This document shows, one piece after another, positions 41,737 to 50,173 of a DNA stretch of 64,000 nt. The stretch is from positions 1 to 64,000 of the forward strand of contig CAVHXA010000005.1 in assembly GCA_963639765.1 (NCBI GenBank), given 5' to 3'. Below the pieces are notes generated by a model that worked only from the letters and a program-made list of their open reading frames with translations, did no database searches and was not told the origin of the DNA. Source of the stretch: CAVHXA01 sp963639765 (lineage in GTDB: Bacteria > Bacillota > Clostridia > Oscillospirales > Oscillospiraceae). Within the stretch, counting starts at the first letter, position 1. Each line of letters begins with the position of its first letter. A program made the position numbers and the translations under genes.

Positions 41737-43668
41737 ATGCAGAAACGCAGGATTTTTGCGCTGCTGCTGGCTCTCGCATGCATGGTATCCATGCTGGCAG
41801 GCTGCAGCAAAATCGCCACCGACGAACAGGCCTCTGCATCCCAGGCGGCCGAACCCGCCGAATCCGGCAGCACCGCAGAAACAGCCCAGGCGGCCGAACC
41901 TGCCGAAGCGCAGGAAGAATCCTCCGCCGCGGCCGAATCCGCCGAACACGAGCCCATCACCCTGATGGACGCACAGCGCGACTACAGCGCTCTGATCGAG
42001 CTTGTGCACGAAAAATACCCCGAAATCAACATCGAAATCGTGCCCTACCGCGGCCGCAACATGTCGGCCTATTGCAAGCAGCAGCTCGAAACCGGCATCA
42101 TGCCCGACATTTATTCCACCACACAGGCGTGGGACGGCGAATACCAGAAGCAGAACCTCATCGACCTCAGCTCCTATTCCGTAGTAGACCTCTATTCCAA
42201 CGCCCGGCTCGATGAATACATGGTCGACGGAGGCATCTATCTGCTGCCCTTCGACTTTACCATCGTAGGCATGCTCTGCAATCAGTCCCTGTTTGAGCGA
42301 AACAACATTGCCATTCCCACAAGCTTTGCCGAGCTGCGCGACGTTACCATCCCGGCCCTGCAGGAAAAGGGCATCGAGATTTCCGACTGTCTGCTCGATC
42401 TGCCCGGCTCAGCCTTTCAATACTTCTTCAACATCAGCTCCACCTGCTTCATGAACACGCTTTCCGGACGCGAGTGGCGCAGCAGCTTTGCCGACACAGA
42501 CTCCGACACCTTTGCCTCCGACAACGAAAACGTCCTGGCCTGCATCGACTACGTTCAGCAGTGGATCGACTGCGGCCTGCTTGCAAACAACGAAAACAGC
42601 GGCGAATACACCGCCGTAATGAACCACTTCGCCGAGGGCAACACGGCATTTCTGCTCGGCACCATCAAAAAATTCACGCAAAACGACGACGGCACCGGCG
42701 ACCAATACTGTCTCGTGCCCTTCTTCTCCGAAGACGGCAGCGACAACATGTACATCACCAGCCCCACGCGCATGTATGGTCTAAACAAGCAGCTTGAGCA
42801 GCCCGGCAACGAACAGAAGCTCGAGGATGCCCTGCATGTGCTTGAGGTCCTCTCCTCCAACGAGGGCTACCTTGCCATGAACGGCGAAAACTCCACCAAC
42901 ATGTGCTCCATCGCCGAATTTACCGTAGGCGAGGATTCCGTCTATGCCGATGCGGTTGAACAGGTCAGTCGCGGCTACTCCATGAACATGGTCTATACCG
43001 GCTGGGACAGCTATCTTGTTCCCTTCGGCGAAGCTCTCCTGAGCTGGATCAGCGGCGACATTACCGGGCAGGAGGCACTTTCGGTTCTCGACGACACAAA
43101 GCGCGAGGTCCGCGGCCAGGGTGCAACCGTCTACGCCACCTGCACCGAAGAGCTCGATACGGTCCAGGCCGCGCAGCTCTCGGGCCAGATGTTCCTCAAG
43201 GCCACGGGTGCCGACGCCGCCCTCATCTCCTACAACGTCTACAACCCCGAAATTGCTGCCCTGATGGAAAACAGCTACGGTGCCAACGGGCACATCCTCC
43301 CCGGCGAAATGACTGAAGAATACATCACCATCTTCCTGCCAACCGGCTGGTACGACACACTCCTCACTCTCGAGCGCACCGGCAGCGAAATCCGGCAGAT
43401 GGCCGAGACAGGGGCAGACACACGCGGCACCGGCTACTATTATCCCTATGTCTACCTCACGGCCGACGGTCAGCCTCTCGACGACGACACCACATATACG
43501 GTTGTCCTTGCCGGCTACAACAAGCCCGAAAAAGACGAGCTTGGTCTCAACGACACGGGTATTGTCGGTCTCGATGCCGCCAAGGAATACCTGCTTGAGG
43601 TTGGCGTGGTATCCTCCGCCACGCTCGACGACTCTCTCGTACAGTATATCGGCACACCCGCCGAATAA
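41737..43668 (+). CDS. Solute-binding lipoprotein with a 5'-nucleotidase-type C-terminal domain
   Basis: 643 residues. Lipobox LAGC (Cys23) and a long acidic, Ala-rich linker precede a type-1 extracellular solute-binding fold. That fold includes EIVPYRGRNMSAYCKQQLET, PDIYSTTQAWDGEYQ, and YLLPFDFTIVGMLCNQSLFE. The last ~180 residues differ: MFLKATGADAALISYN, LPGEMTEEYITIFLP, and LLTLERTGSEIRQM follow the pattern of the substrate-binding domain of secreted 5'-nucleotidases. No transport permease is nearby. Instead a hybrid kinase gene starts 98 bases downstream, so this is probably a ligand receptor feeding the kinase. ATG follows AAGGAG. The ligand is unknown. Confidence 0.8.
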   Translation: MQKRRIFALLLALACMVSMLAGCSKIATDEQASASQAAEPAESGSTAETAQAAEPAEAQEESSAAAESAEHEPITLMDAQRDYSALIELVHEKYPEINIEIVPYRGRNMSAYCKQQLETGIMPDIYSTTQAWDGEYQKQNLIDLSSYSVVDLYSNARLDEYMVDGGIYLLPFDFTIVGMLCNQSLFERNNIAIPTSFAELRDVTIPALQEKGIEISDCLLDLPGSAFQYFFNISSTCFMNTLSGREWRSSFADTDSDTFASDNENVLACIDYVQQWIDCGLLANNENSGEYTAVMNHFAEGNTAFLLGTIKKFTQNDDGTGDQYCLVPFFSEDGSDNMYITSPTRMYGLNKQLEQPGNEQKLEDALHVLEVLSSNEGYLAMNGENSTNMCSIAEFTVGEDSVYADAVEQVSRGYSMNMVYTGWDSYLVPFGEALLSWISGDITGQEALSVLDDTKREVRGQGATVYATCTEELDTVQAAQLSGQMFLKATGADAALISYNVYNPEIAALMENSYGANGHILPGEMTEEYITIFLPTGWYDTLLTLERTGSEIRQMAETGADTRGTGYYYPYVYLTADGQPLDDDTTYTVVLAGYNKPEKDELGLNDTGIVGLDAAKEYLLEVGVVSSATLDDSLVQYIGTPAE

Positions 43669-43686
43669 TACCTCCTTTCACATCCG

Positions 43687-43726
43687 GCAGCGCCGCGCAC
43701 GGCGGAATTTTGCTCCGCGGCGCTGC
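43687..43726. repeat. Palindromic hairpin between receptor and kinase genes
   Basis: GCAGCGCCGCG (43687-43697) pairs perfectly with 43716-43726 across an 18-base loop. No T tract follows, so it may tune expression of the kinase relative to the receptor, for example by RNA stability. It belongs to the GGCAGC-x-CCGC hairpin group. Confidence 0.6.
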
Positions 43727-43766
43727 ACAACCCATCCAAAACGTCTTCAGAACGGAGAAATACTTC

Positions 43767-46433
43767 ATGGCGATGAACCTGAAGCGGCAAAGGCTCAGAC
43801 ACTGGCTGCTGCTCTTCCTTATGCTGGCTGTGATGATTGCCGGCATCCTGGCAGCAGGCGTGGGTCTGTATCGCTATGCGCGCAGCCGCGTATACGACGA
43901 ATCAATTGCACAGCTGCAGGAGCTGTCCACACAGCTCTTCGAAAAGCTCGATGTTCAGATCGACCTGCAGTGGAGCTATCTGGACAAGCTCGAATCGCTT
44001 CGCACCGGAATCGACACCATGACGGCCGATGAGCTTACGGAATTTCTCGCCCAGGGCGAAAAGCTGCTCGGTCCTGCCGATGCCACCATTCTCTTTCGTG
44101 CCATCGACTCAGACGGCTACTACTACACCAACGAAGGCCGTCAGGGCTTCTGGACGGGTCTGGATCAGCTCGACAGCAGCAGCGACCGCCAGAGCTTTCT
44201 GATTGCCAACTGGCCCAGCAGCGACAACTACATGGCCTTTTCATTCCAGATCAAAACCCCGCTTACGGTCAACGGCAGGCAGATCACCCACTTTGTCCTG
44301 CTTCGCACCATGACGGATATGGGTCCGTTCTTTCACTCCACCGCCTTTGCAAACAGCAACATTGTCTACATCATCAACAGCGAAGGTCTGGTTACCTACG
44401 AAGACGGCAGCCTTTCCGGTGTGGACTTTGTCGGCCGCAACATCTTTGCCTCGCTCAAAGACCAGATCTTCCCCCATGCAGGCAGCATCGATGCGGTCAT
44501 AGCCGAGGCAAACACGGAAACACGGGCCTGCACCGATGTCACCATCAACGGCAAAAGCTTTTTCCTCATCTACGAACGTCTTCCACAATACAACTGGGGC
44601 GCTGTGCTGCTGGTTTCGGCCGACAGTGTCGCCACGAGCACCTCTCAGATGGTCAACTCCATCATCCGGATTTTTGCGATTGCCGCGGGCATAATCATCC
44701 TTACTCTGATTGCGATGGTCTGGTTTATGCTGCGCCTGCAAAGCAACCGCCGTACACTCAGGCTGCAGGTTGAGGCCAACCACAAAATTGAAAAGACCAA
44801 CGAGCTTCTGCATCGGACCAATCAGGCCCTGGAGCAGTCCCGCGACGAAACCAACAGGGCACTTGCAACGGCCACCTCGGCAACCCGCGCCAAAAGCCAG
44901 TTTCTTGCCAACATGAGTCACGACATCCGCACCCCCATGAACGCCATCATGGGCATCACCAAGCTCATGGAGGGAGATCTCGACAACCGCGAACGTCTTC
45001 CATACTACATAAAAAAGCTCGAGCATTCCGGAAACTACATGCTGGGTCTGATCAACGACATTCTTGATATGTCCAAAATCGAATCCGGCGAGGTGCACAT
45101 CAACCTCGAATCCGTCAAAATTGCCGAGCAGGTCGGCCAGATCGAAAGCATCATCCGTTCGCAGAGCAACGAGCACGGTCAGAAATTCACCGTTTTCGTA
45201 CACGAGCTGTCCCACGAATACCTCATCGGCGACAGCATCCGCATCCGACAGATCCTGCTCAACCTGCTCAACAACGCCGTGAAATACACGCCCTACGGCG
45301 GCTCCATCTGCCTTGAGATCACCGAGCTGCCCTGCGATGTACCGGACCACGCCACCATACGCACCTCCGTAACCGACAACGGCTATGGAATGGAGCCCGA
45401 ATTCCTCACACGCATCTTCGAGCCCTTTACCCGTGCGGAAAATTCCGTAACCAACAAAATTCAGGGTACCGGTCTCGGCATGTCCATCACAAAAAGTCTG
45501 GTAGACCTGATGGGCGGCACCATTACAGTACAAAGTGAGCCCGGAAAGGGAAGCCGTTTTGATGTAACGCTCACGCTGCCCGTCGATACCGGGGCCATAC
45601 ATTCGGTTTCACTCCAAAGCATACTGCTGATCACAGAAGATGAGCTGCTTGCGTCCAACGTCCGGGCAGCCCTGCGCAGCGAGCCCGTTACGCTCCGCGT
45701 TGCTGCAACGATCGACCAGGCCCTTTCTCTGCTGCACGACAGTCCGGCCGACGCGATTCTGCTAAATGGCTATCCGGATGCCGATACACTCCGCAAGGCT
45801 GCAGAGCAGCTGCGTCAGGCGGCAAAAGACGCCATCTTGGTTTTCTGCTGCGACTACACCTACCGCGACAACATACGTGAAATGCTCACCGACAGTGGAG
45901 TAGACGGACTCATTGCAAGACCGTTCTTCTTCGAAAATCTTGTTCTGGCCGTGCAGCATGCGCGCAGCGACAGGGAATCAACCGCATCACGCCAGAGTGG
46001 TCTGCAGGGCAAACGTTTTCTGTGTGCCGAAGACAACGACCTCAACGCCGAGATCCTCGAGGCGCTGCTGCAGATGCACGGTGCGTCGTGCACAATTTTC
46101 CCCAGTGGTGTTGAGATTGTTCAGGCCTTCGAAAACGTTCGCCCCGGCGAATACGATGCCATTCTGATGGACGTGCAGATGCCCGGAATGAACGGTATGG
46201 ACGCCACTCGTTCCGTTCGCGCCGGAAAGAATCCTCTCGGCAAAACCATCCCCATCATCGCCATGACGGCCAACGCCTTCAGCTCCGACGTGCAGGACTG
46301 TCTGGATTCCGGCATGAATGCCCACCTGGCCAAGCCTCTGGACATCACCGCTCTCGAACGTACACTACACGAGATCCAGAGCGCAGAATTCTCGGGGGGG
46401 GAGGACAGCTGTCCACCACCAAAAGACACATAA
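43767..46433 (+). CDS. Membrane hybrid histidine kinase with extracytoplasmic sensor and two receivers
   Basis: 888 residues. Two membrane helices (about 14-36 and 295-320) bracket a ~255-residue outer domain of CACHE-like appearance. HisKA has His385 in NMSHDIRTPMN, and HATPase shows DNGYGMEPEF and GTGLGMS. The first receiver-like segment lacks the acceptor Asp (it reads AILLNGYPD), so it is probably only structural. The second has Asp802 in LMDVQMPGMNG. A coiled coil with repeated Asn/Arg precedes HisKA. ATG at 43767 (another in-frame Met two codons on). Directly downstream of the solute-binding lipoprotein, with which it probably forms a receptor complex. Output likely goes to HPt and the HD-GYP regulator. 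Confidence 0.92.
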   Translation: MAMNLKRQRLRHWLLLFLMLAVMIAGILAAGVGLYRYARSRVYDESIAQLQELSTQLFEKLDVQIDLQWSYLDKLESLRTGIDTMTADELTEFLAQGEKLLGPADATILFRAIDSDGYYYTNEGRQGFWTGLDQLDSSSDRQSFLIANWPSSDNYMAFSFQIKTPLTVNGRQITHFVLLRTMTDMGPFFHSTAFANSNIVYIINSEGLVTYEDGSLSGVDFVGRNIFASLKDQIFPHAGSIDAVIAEANTETRACTDVTINGKSFFLIYERLPQYNWGAVLLVSADSVATSTSQMVNSIIRIFAIAAGIIILTLIAMVWFMLRLQSNRRTLRLQVEANHKIEKTNELLHRTNQALEQSRDETNRALATATSATRAKSQFLANMSHDIRTPMNAIMGITKLMEGDLDNRERLPYYIKKLEHSGNYMLGLINDILDMSKIESGEVHINLESVKIAEQVGQIESIIRSQSNEHGQKFTVFVHELSHEYLIGDSIRIRQILLNLLNNAVKYTPYGGSICLEITELPCDVPDHATIRTSVTDNGYGMEPEFLTRIFEPFTRAENSVTNKIQGTGLGMSITKSLVDLMGGTITVQSEPGKGSRFDVTLTLPVDTGAIHSVSLQSILLITEDELLASNVRAALRSEPVTLRVAATIDQALSLLHDSPADAILLNGYPDADTLRKAAEQLRQAAKDAILVFCCDYTYRDNIREMLTDSGVDGLIARPFFFENLVLAVQHARSDRESTASRQSGLQGKRFLCAEDNDLNAEILEALLQMHGASCTIFPSGVEIVQAFENVRPGEYDAILMDVQMPGMNGMDATRSVRAGKNPLGKTIPIIAMTANAFSSDVQDCLDSGMNAHLAKPLDITALERTLHEIQSAEFSGGEDSCPPPKDT

Positions 46434-46461
46434 GGCGAACTAACACAATCGCATAAAAAAA

Positions 46462-46487
46462 CGGGACCTGCCAGAAAGCAGGTCCCG
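46462..46487. terminator. Bidirectional terminator between kinase and HD-GYP genes
   Basis: CGGGACCTGC/GCAGGTCCCG perfect 10-bp stem. There are seven T on the leftward side and a weaker T stretch on the rightward side. Confidence 0.85.
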
Positions 46488-46527
46488 AGCTGTTTTGTGT
46501 CAAAGCGGACAGTTGCGCGGCGTCGGT

Positions 46528-48018
46528 TCAGAAAAGTCTGATGAAGCGGCCAATCACACAGATATAGTTGTCGCCGTTTTCCGGCCATATAGCCATCATC
46601 TCGGCCCGATGCGGGCGAAGCGTGCCCTTTATACGGAGCTCTACGTCTATGGTTACAACGGGATTGTCGTGCGGGGCGTTGTGCAGGCGCTGTGCAAGCT
46701 CGTCCCAGTATGCTATGGGAAGGATGTTGTTCGGGTTGTCGCGCGAGGTAAAGATTGTGGTGCGCTTTGTTCTTTCGGGTTCGTGCGGGTCTGTAAAGAC
46801 CATTTTGCCCAGAAGCAGGTCGAACTCAAAAAGCACGTCGCCGCCGCACTCCATGAAAAAGTCTTTCTTCTTTCGCTCGTTTTCCAGCATGCGGCGGAGC
46901 TGATTGTCCTGCGGAAGCTGCTCTGCTGAAAGAATTTCATCGGCTACATCAATCACCTGCGCAGAAAAATCATAGTGTGTTCCGGCTTCTACCGCCCGAA
47001 GATCGGCCTCAATGGCCCTGAGGCATTCGAGCAGCAGAGGATTAAAGACACCGCATTCGCCATTTAGAATCATGGCAATGGCTGTTTCGTGCGAAAAGGC
47101 TTTTTTGTAGCAGCGCTCGCTTGTCAGTGCGTCGTATACGTCTGCCAGAGAGACCACCTGCGCGGCAATGGGGATATCGTCACCTGCCAGCCCGTCAGGA
47201 TAGCCGCCGCCGTCGTATTTTTCGTGGTGCCAGCGGCAGATGCTGCGTGCTGTGCGGACAAATGTGCTGGACTGGTCGAGCTCGGAGCTGCTGAGAATGG
47301 CGTCACCCTCGATGGTGTGGGATTTCATCAGCTCCCATTCCTCGCTGTTGAGCTTGCCGGGCTTGTTGAGAACGGATTCGGGGATTTTGATCTTGCCGAT
47401 ATCGTGCAGCGCGGCCAGCGTGGAAATCAGGGAAATGTCCGACACGGAAAGGGAATAGCGGTCGGTTCGCGAAACAAGGTCGGTAAGCAGAAGATGGGTA
47501 ATGGTCTGCACGTTGAGCGTATGTGTACCGGATTCGCGGTTGCGCATCTCAATGATGTCACTGAAAATGCTGATCATGGTGTTGTTGACCTTTTCACGCT
47601 CAAAGACCTGCTGCTCCACAAGATGAATCAGCCGCTTCTGCTTGGAATACATCAGAAGCGTGTTTTCAACGCGTCGCTCAACCACCACACTGTGAAAAGG
47701 ACGGCTGATAAAGTCTGTCACACCCAGAGAATATGCCTCTGAGATGAATTCAGACCCATCCTCGGATGAAATGATAATCACCGGAATGTCCGTAATCCAG
47801 CCGTGCTGATTCATTGCACGCAAAACATCAAAGCCGTCCATCACAGGCATGTTCAGATCGAGCAGAACAAGATCCACAGCTTCGCCGCCGGACAGAATCT
47901 CCACAGCCTGTGCGCCGTTCTCCGCATAGAGAAAACGGTATTGATCGCCCAGCATTTCGGTGAGAATCTCACGGTTGAGCTCGGCGTCGTCGGCAATGAG
48001 TATGGTGCTTTTCATCAT
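46528..48018 (-). CDS. HD-GYP response regulator
   Basis: 496 residues. The N-terminal receiver has the acidic pair in IADDAEL, acceptor Asp54 (VLLDLNMPVMDG), and the Lys position replaced by an Arg-Pro pair in ISRPF. The central HD-GYP domain has HDIGKIKIP (205-213) and HHEKYDGGGYP (264-274), the motif pattern of cyclic-di-GMP phosphodiesterases. The last ~130 residues form a PAS-like module of unknown ligand. It is the clearest output component of the local phosphorelay, lowering cyclic-di-GMP when phosphorylated or otherwise activated. It ends at a bidirectional terminator and starts 37 bases after the neighbouring hybrid kinase, in the same direction. Confidence 0.93.
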   Translation of the reverse strand: MMKSTILIADDAELNREILTEMLGDQYRFLYAENGAQAVEILSGGEAVDLVLLDLNMPVMDGFDVLRAMNQHGWITDIPVIIISSEDGSEFISEAYSLGVTDFISRPFHSVVVERRVENTLLMYSKQKRLIHLVEQQVFEREKVNNTMISIFSDIIEMRNRESGTHTLNVQTITHLLLTDLVSRTDRYSLSVSDISLISTLAALHDIGKIKIPESVLNKPGKLNSEEWELMKSHTIEGDAILSSSELDQSSTFVRTARSICRWHHEKYDGGGYPDGLAGDDIPIAAQVVSLADVYDALTSERCYKKAFSHETAIAMILNGECGVFNPLLLECLRAIEADLRAVEAGTHYDFSAQVIDVADEILSAEQLPQDNQLRRMLENERKKKDFFMECGGDVLFEFDLLLGKMVFTDPHEPERTKRTTIFTSRDNPNNILPIAYWDELAQRLHNAPHDNPVVTIDVELRIKGTLRPHRAEMMAIWPENGDNYICVIGRFIRLF

Positions 48019-48055
48019 GACAAAAATCCCTCGCTGCTTTGTGTGGTACGAATGT

Positions 48056-49939
48056 TTATTTTGTGCGGCATTCGCTCAGAATGCGGTATAGCTGCTGCGC
48101 ATCCACAGGTTTGGCCAGGTGATAGTTCATGCCTGCCTCGAGTGTGCGCTTGCGCTCGTCGTCAAAGGCGTCGGCCGTCATGGCAATGATGGCAACAGAC
48201 TCGGAATCGTCGCGCGGCAGGGAGCGAATGGCCTGCGTGGCCCGGATGCCGTCCATTACCGGCATGCGTACGTCCATCAGAATGGCATCATAGAAGAATG
48301 GCTCAGAGGCGGAAAAAGCATCAACGGCCTCCTGACCGTTGGCAGCAGTGGTTATCGCGCAGCCCGCATTTTCGAGGATAATTTTTGCCACATAGGTATT
48401 CAGCTCGTTGTCTTCTACAAGAAGAATGCGCATGCCGTCGAGGTTGGCATCGGCCTCTTCTGCGGCAGTGGCTGGCGGGATTTCCTCGCGTGTGACAATG
48501 TCTACGTTGAGGATAACGATAAATTCGGTTCCTTCACCCAGCTTGCTCTTTACGCTGATGCTACCGTTCATGGCTTCAACCAGACTTTTTACGATCGGCA
48601 GACCCAGACCGGTGCCCTGCGTTTTTTCCGAAAGTGCGGAGTGCTCACGCGCAAAGGGTTCAAAGAGATGCTGCAGGAAGTCTTCGCTCATGCCGATGCC
48701 GTTGTCACGCACCACAAACTGAATCTTGAGCTTTCCGCTGTCGGTTTCAAGGTTGGTGACCTCAAACCATACATCTCCGCCCTCCGGCGTGAATTTGGCC
48801 GCGTTGGACAGGAGATTGAAAAAGATCTGGTTGAACCGGAGCTTGTCCACCGAGATGGTATATTCTCCGGGCCGCACCTCCGGGTGATAGTGGACGTGAT
48901 TGGCCTCCATCAGCGGACGAATGACGGTTTCTACGGTGGTGATGAATTCTGTGCGTGTCAGATTCTCGCAGTTGAGCTCAAGCTCACCGTTTTCGATTTT
49001 GGACATATCGAGGATATCGTTGATCAGGCCCAGCAGAAACCGGCCGGATACGTCCATCTTGTCGAGATATTCGTGTATCACTGCAGGATCGGTTTCCTGT
49101 CGTGCCAGCTCGGTGAGGTTGATGATGGCGTTCATGGGGGTGCGGATATCGTGGCTCATATTGGACAGAAAGGTGGATTTGACCGCGCTGGCCTCATTGG
49201 CCCGATTCATGGCTTCCTGTGTCTGCTGCAGAGCCTGCTGAATTGTCAGCTGCTGATCGTCTTTTATCCGGTCGGACTCACGCGCGGCCATAAAGAAATA
49301 GGCCATCAGAGCAACGAGTACCGAGCAGAACGGCTGAAACGGAAAGATTTCGTAGATCGGGATGATAAAGTTGTTGACAAGTGCGCCGATGAGCGGCACA
49401 AACGAAATGATCACAGCCTGCAGAAGATAGGGCTCTTTTTCCCTGCTTTTGCGAAAAACAGTTACCAGCGCATACAGGGCCGGGTCGATATAGTAGAAGT
49501 AGTTGAAATAGGTGTAGAACAGAAAGAGCGGCCCGCGGTGATAGACGTTTTCCGCATCAATGGACCACAGCGCGCCTGTAAACGGTGTTGCCGCGATCAT
49601 CGCCAGCAGAATTACCATCGGAACATATTCGAAATTTCTTGTTTTCTGTTGGAAGGAGGTCCCGACAAAGTTGCGCACAAACATGTGCCAGGAGAAGGGG
49701 AGAAGCGTATAGCCGACATAAAAAAGAAAGGCAATACTCTGAAAGACAATGCCCGGCCATTGCGTGTTGAAGTGGCAGCAGATAAAAGCCGCGTCGAGCA
49801 GCACATACAGGACCGTTGCGCAAATCAGAAACCGACACCTGTGCAGACTGGAGCCGCGCTGAATGGCAAACGGCGCACGGAACCAGATTGTCAGCAGAAT
49901 AAGCTCCATAAAAGCGGAGCTTGTCAGATAGCTTGTCAT
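48056..49939 (-). CDS. Membrane hybrid histidine kinase, 7TM sensor type, one receiver
   Basis: 627 residues. About seven hydrophobic helices cover residues 8-217 with short loops, resembling 7TM-type kinase input regions. HisKA has His263 in NMSHDIRTPMN; HATPase shows DNGIGMSEDF and GTGLGLP. The single receiver has Asp556 in LMDVRMPVMDG. The ATG at 49939 follows AGAGGA spaced 10 bases; an in-frame extension of 51 codons upstream lacks a ribosome site. The downstream HD-GYP regulator is 37 bases away, so the two are likely co-expressed and linked by an HPt step. Confidence 0.92.
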   Translation of the reverse strand: MTSYLTSSAFMELILLTIWFRAPFAIQRGSSLHRCRFLICATVLYVLLDAAFICCHFNTQWPGIVFQSIAFLFYVGYTLLPFSWHMFVRNFVGTSFQQKTRNFEYVPMVILLAMIAATPFTGALWSIDAENVYHRGPLFLFYTYFNYFYYIDPALYALVTVFRKSREKEPYLLQAVIISFVPLIGALVNNFIIPIYEIFPFQPFCSVLVALMAYFFMAARESDRIKDDQQLTIQQALQQTQEAMNRANEASAVKSTFLSNMSHDIRTPMNAIINLTELARQETDPAVIHEYLDKMDVSGRFLLGLINDILDMSKIENGELELNCENLTRTEFITTVETVIRPLMEANHVHYHPEVRPGEYTISVDKLRFNQIFFNLLSNAAKFTPEGGDVWFEVTNLETDSGKLKIQFVVRDNGIGMSEDFLQHLFEPFAREHSALSEKTQGTGLGLPIVKSLVEAMNGSISVKSKLGEGTEFIVILNVDIVTREEIPPATAAEEADANLDGMRILLVEDNELNTYVAKIILENAGCAITTAANGQEAVDAFSASEPFFYDAILMDVRMPVMDGIRATQAIRSLPRDDSESVAIIAMTADAFDDERKRTLEAGMNYHLAKPVDAQQLYRILSECRTK

Positions 49940-50114
49940 ATACGAGACATCCTCTCGTGTATTTGAAAAAAACCGCACTGCACGCAGACAACGGAAAAGC
50001 CGTGATATGCTGCCTTCGGTTTTTTCATATTTCGGGTTCAGGACAGTAAGCGCACCAAAACCCAGCTTGGTTGAGTATACATCAAAGCACAATCAAAAGC
50101 AACCAGTATTTTCA

Positions 50115-50166
50115 GGCAATACCGCACAATAAGGCAGGTGCATTCGGCAAATTGCGCGGTATTGCC
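50115..50166. repeat. Palindromic hairpin, GGCAATACCGC-type
   Basis: 50115-50130 pairs with 50151-50166 over 16 positions with a single mismatch, loop of 20 bases. No T tract. It lies between the MATE gene end and the start region of the hybrid kinase. Arms resemble those at 13805 and 36062. Confidence 0.6.
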
Positions 50167-50173
50167 CCGGGAA

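Noticed and set aside
48119..49966. Long rightward frame opposite the 7TM hybrid kinase (615 codons)
   Set aside because: The leftward gene has all kinase motifs in order; the opposite frame has none and no start signal.
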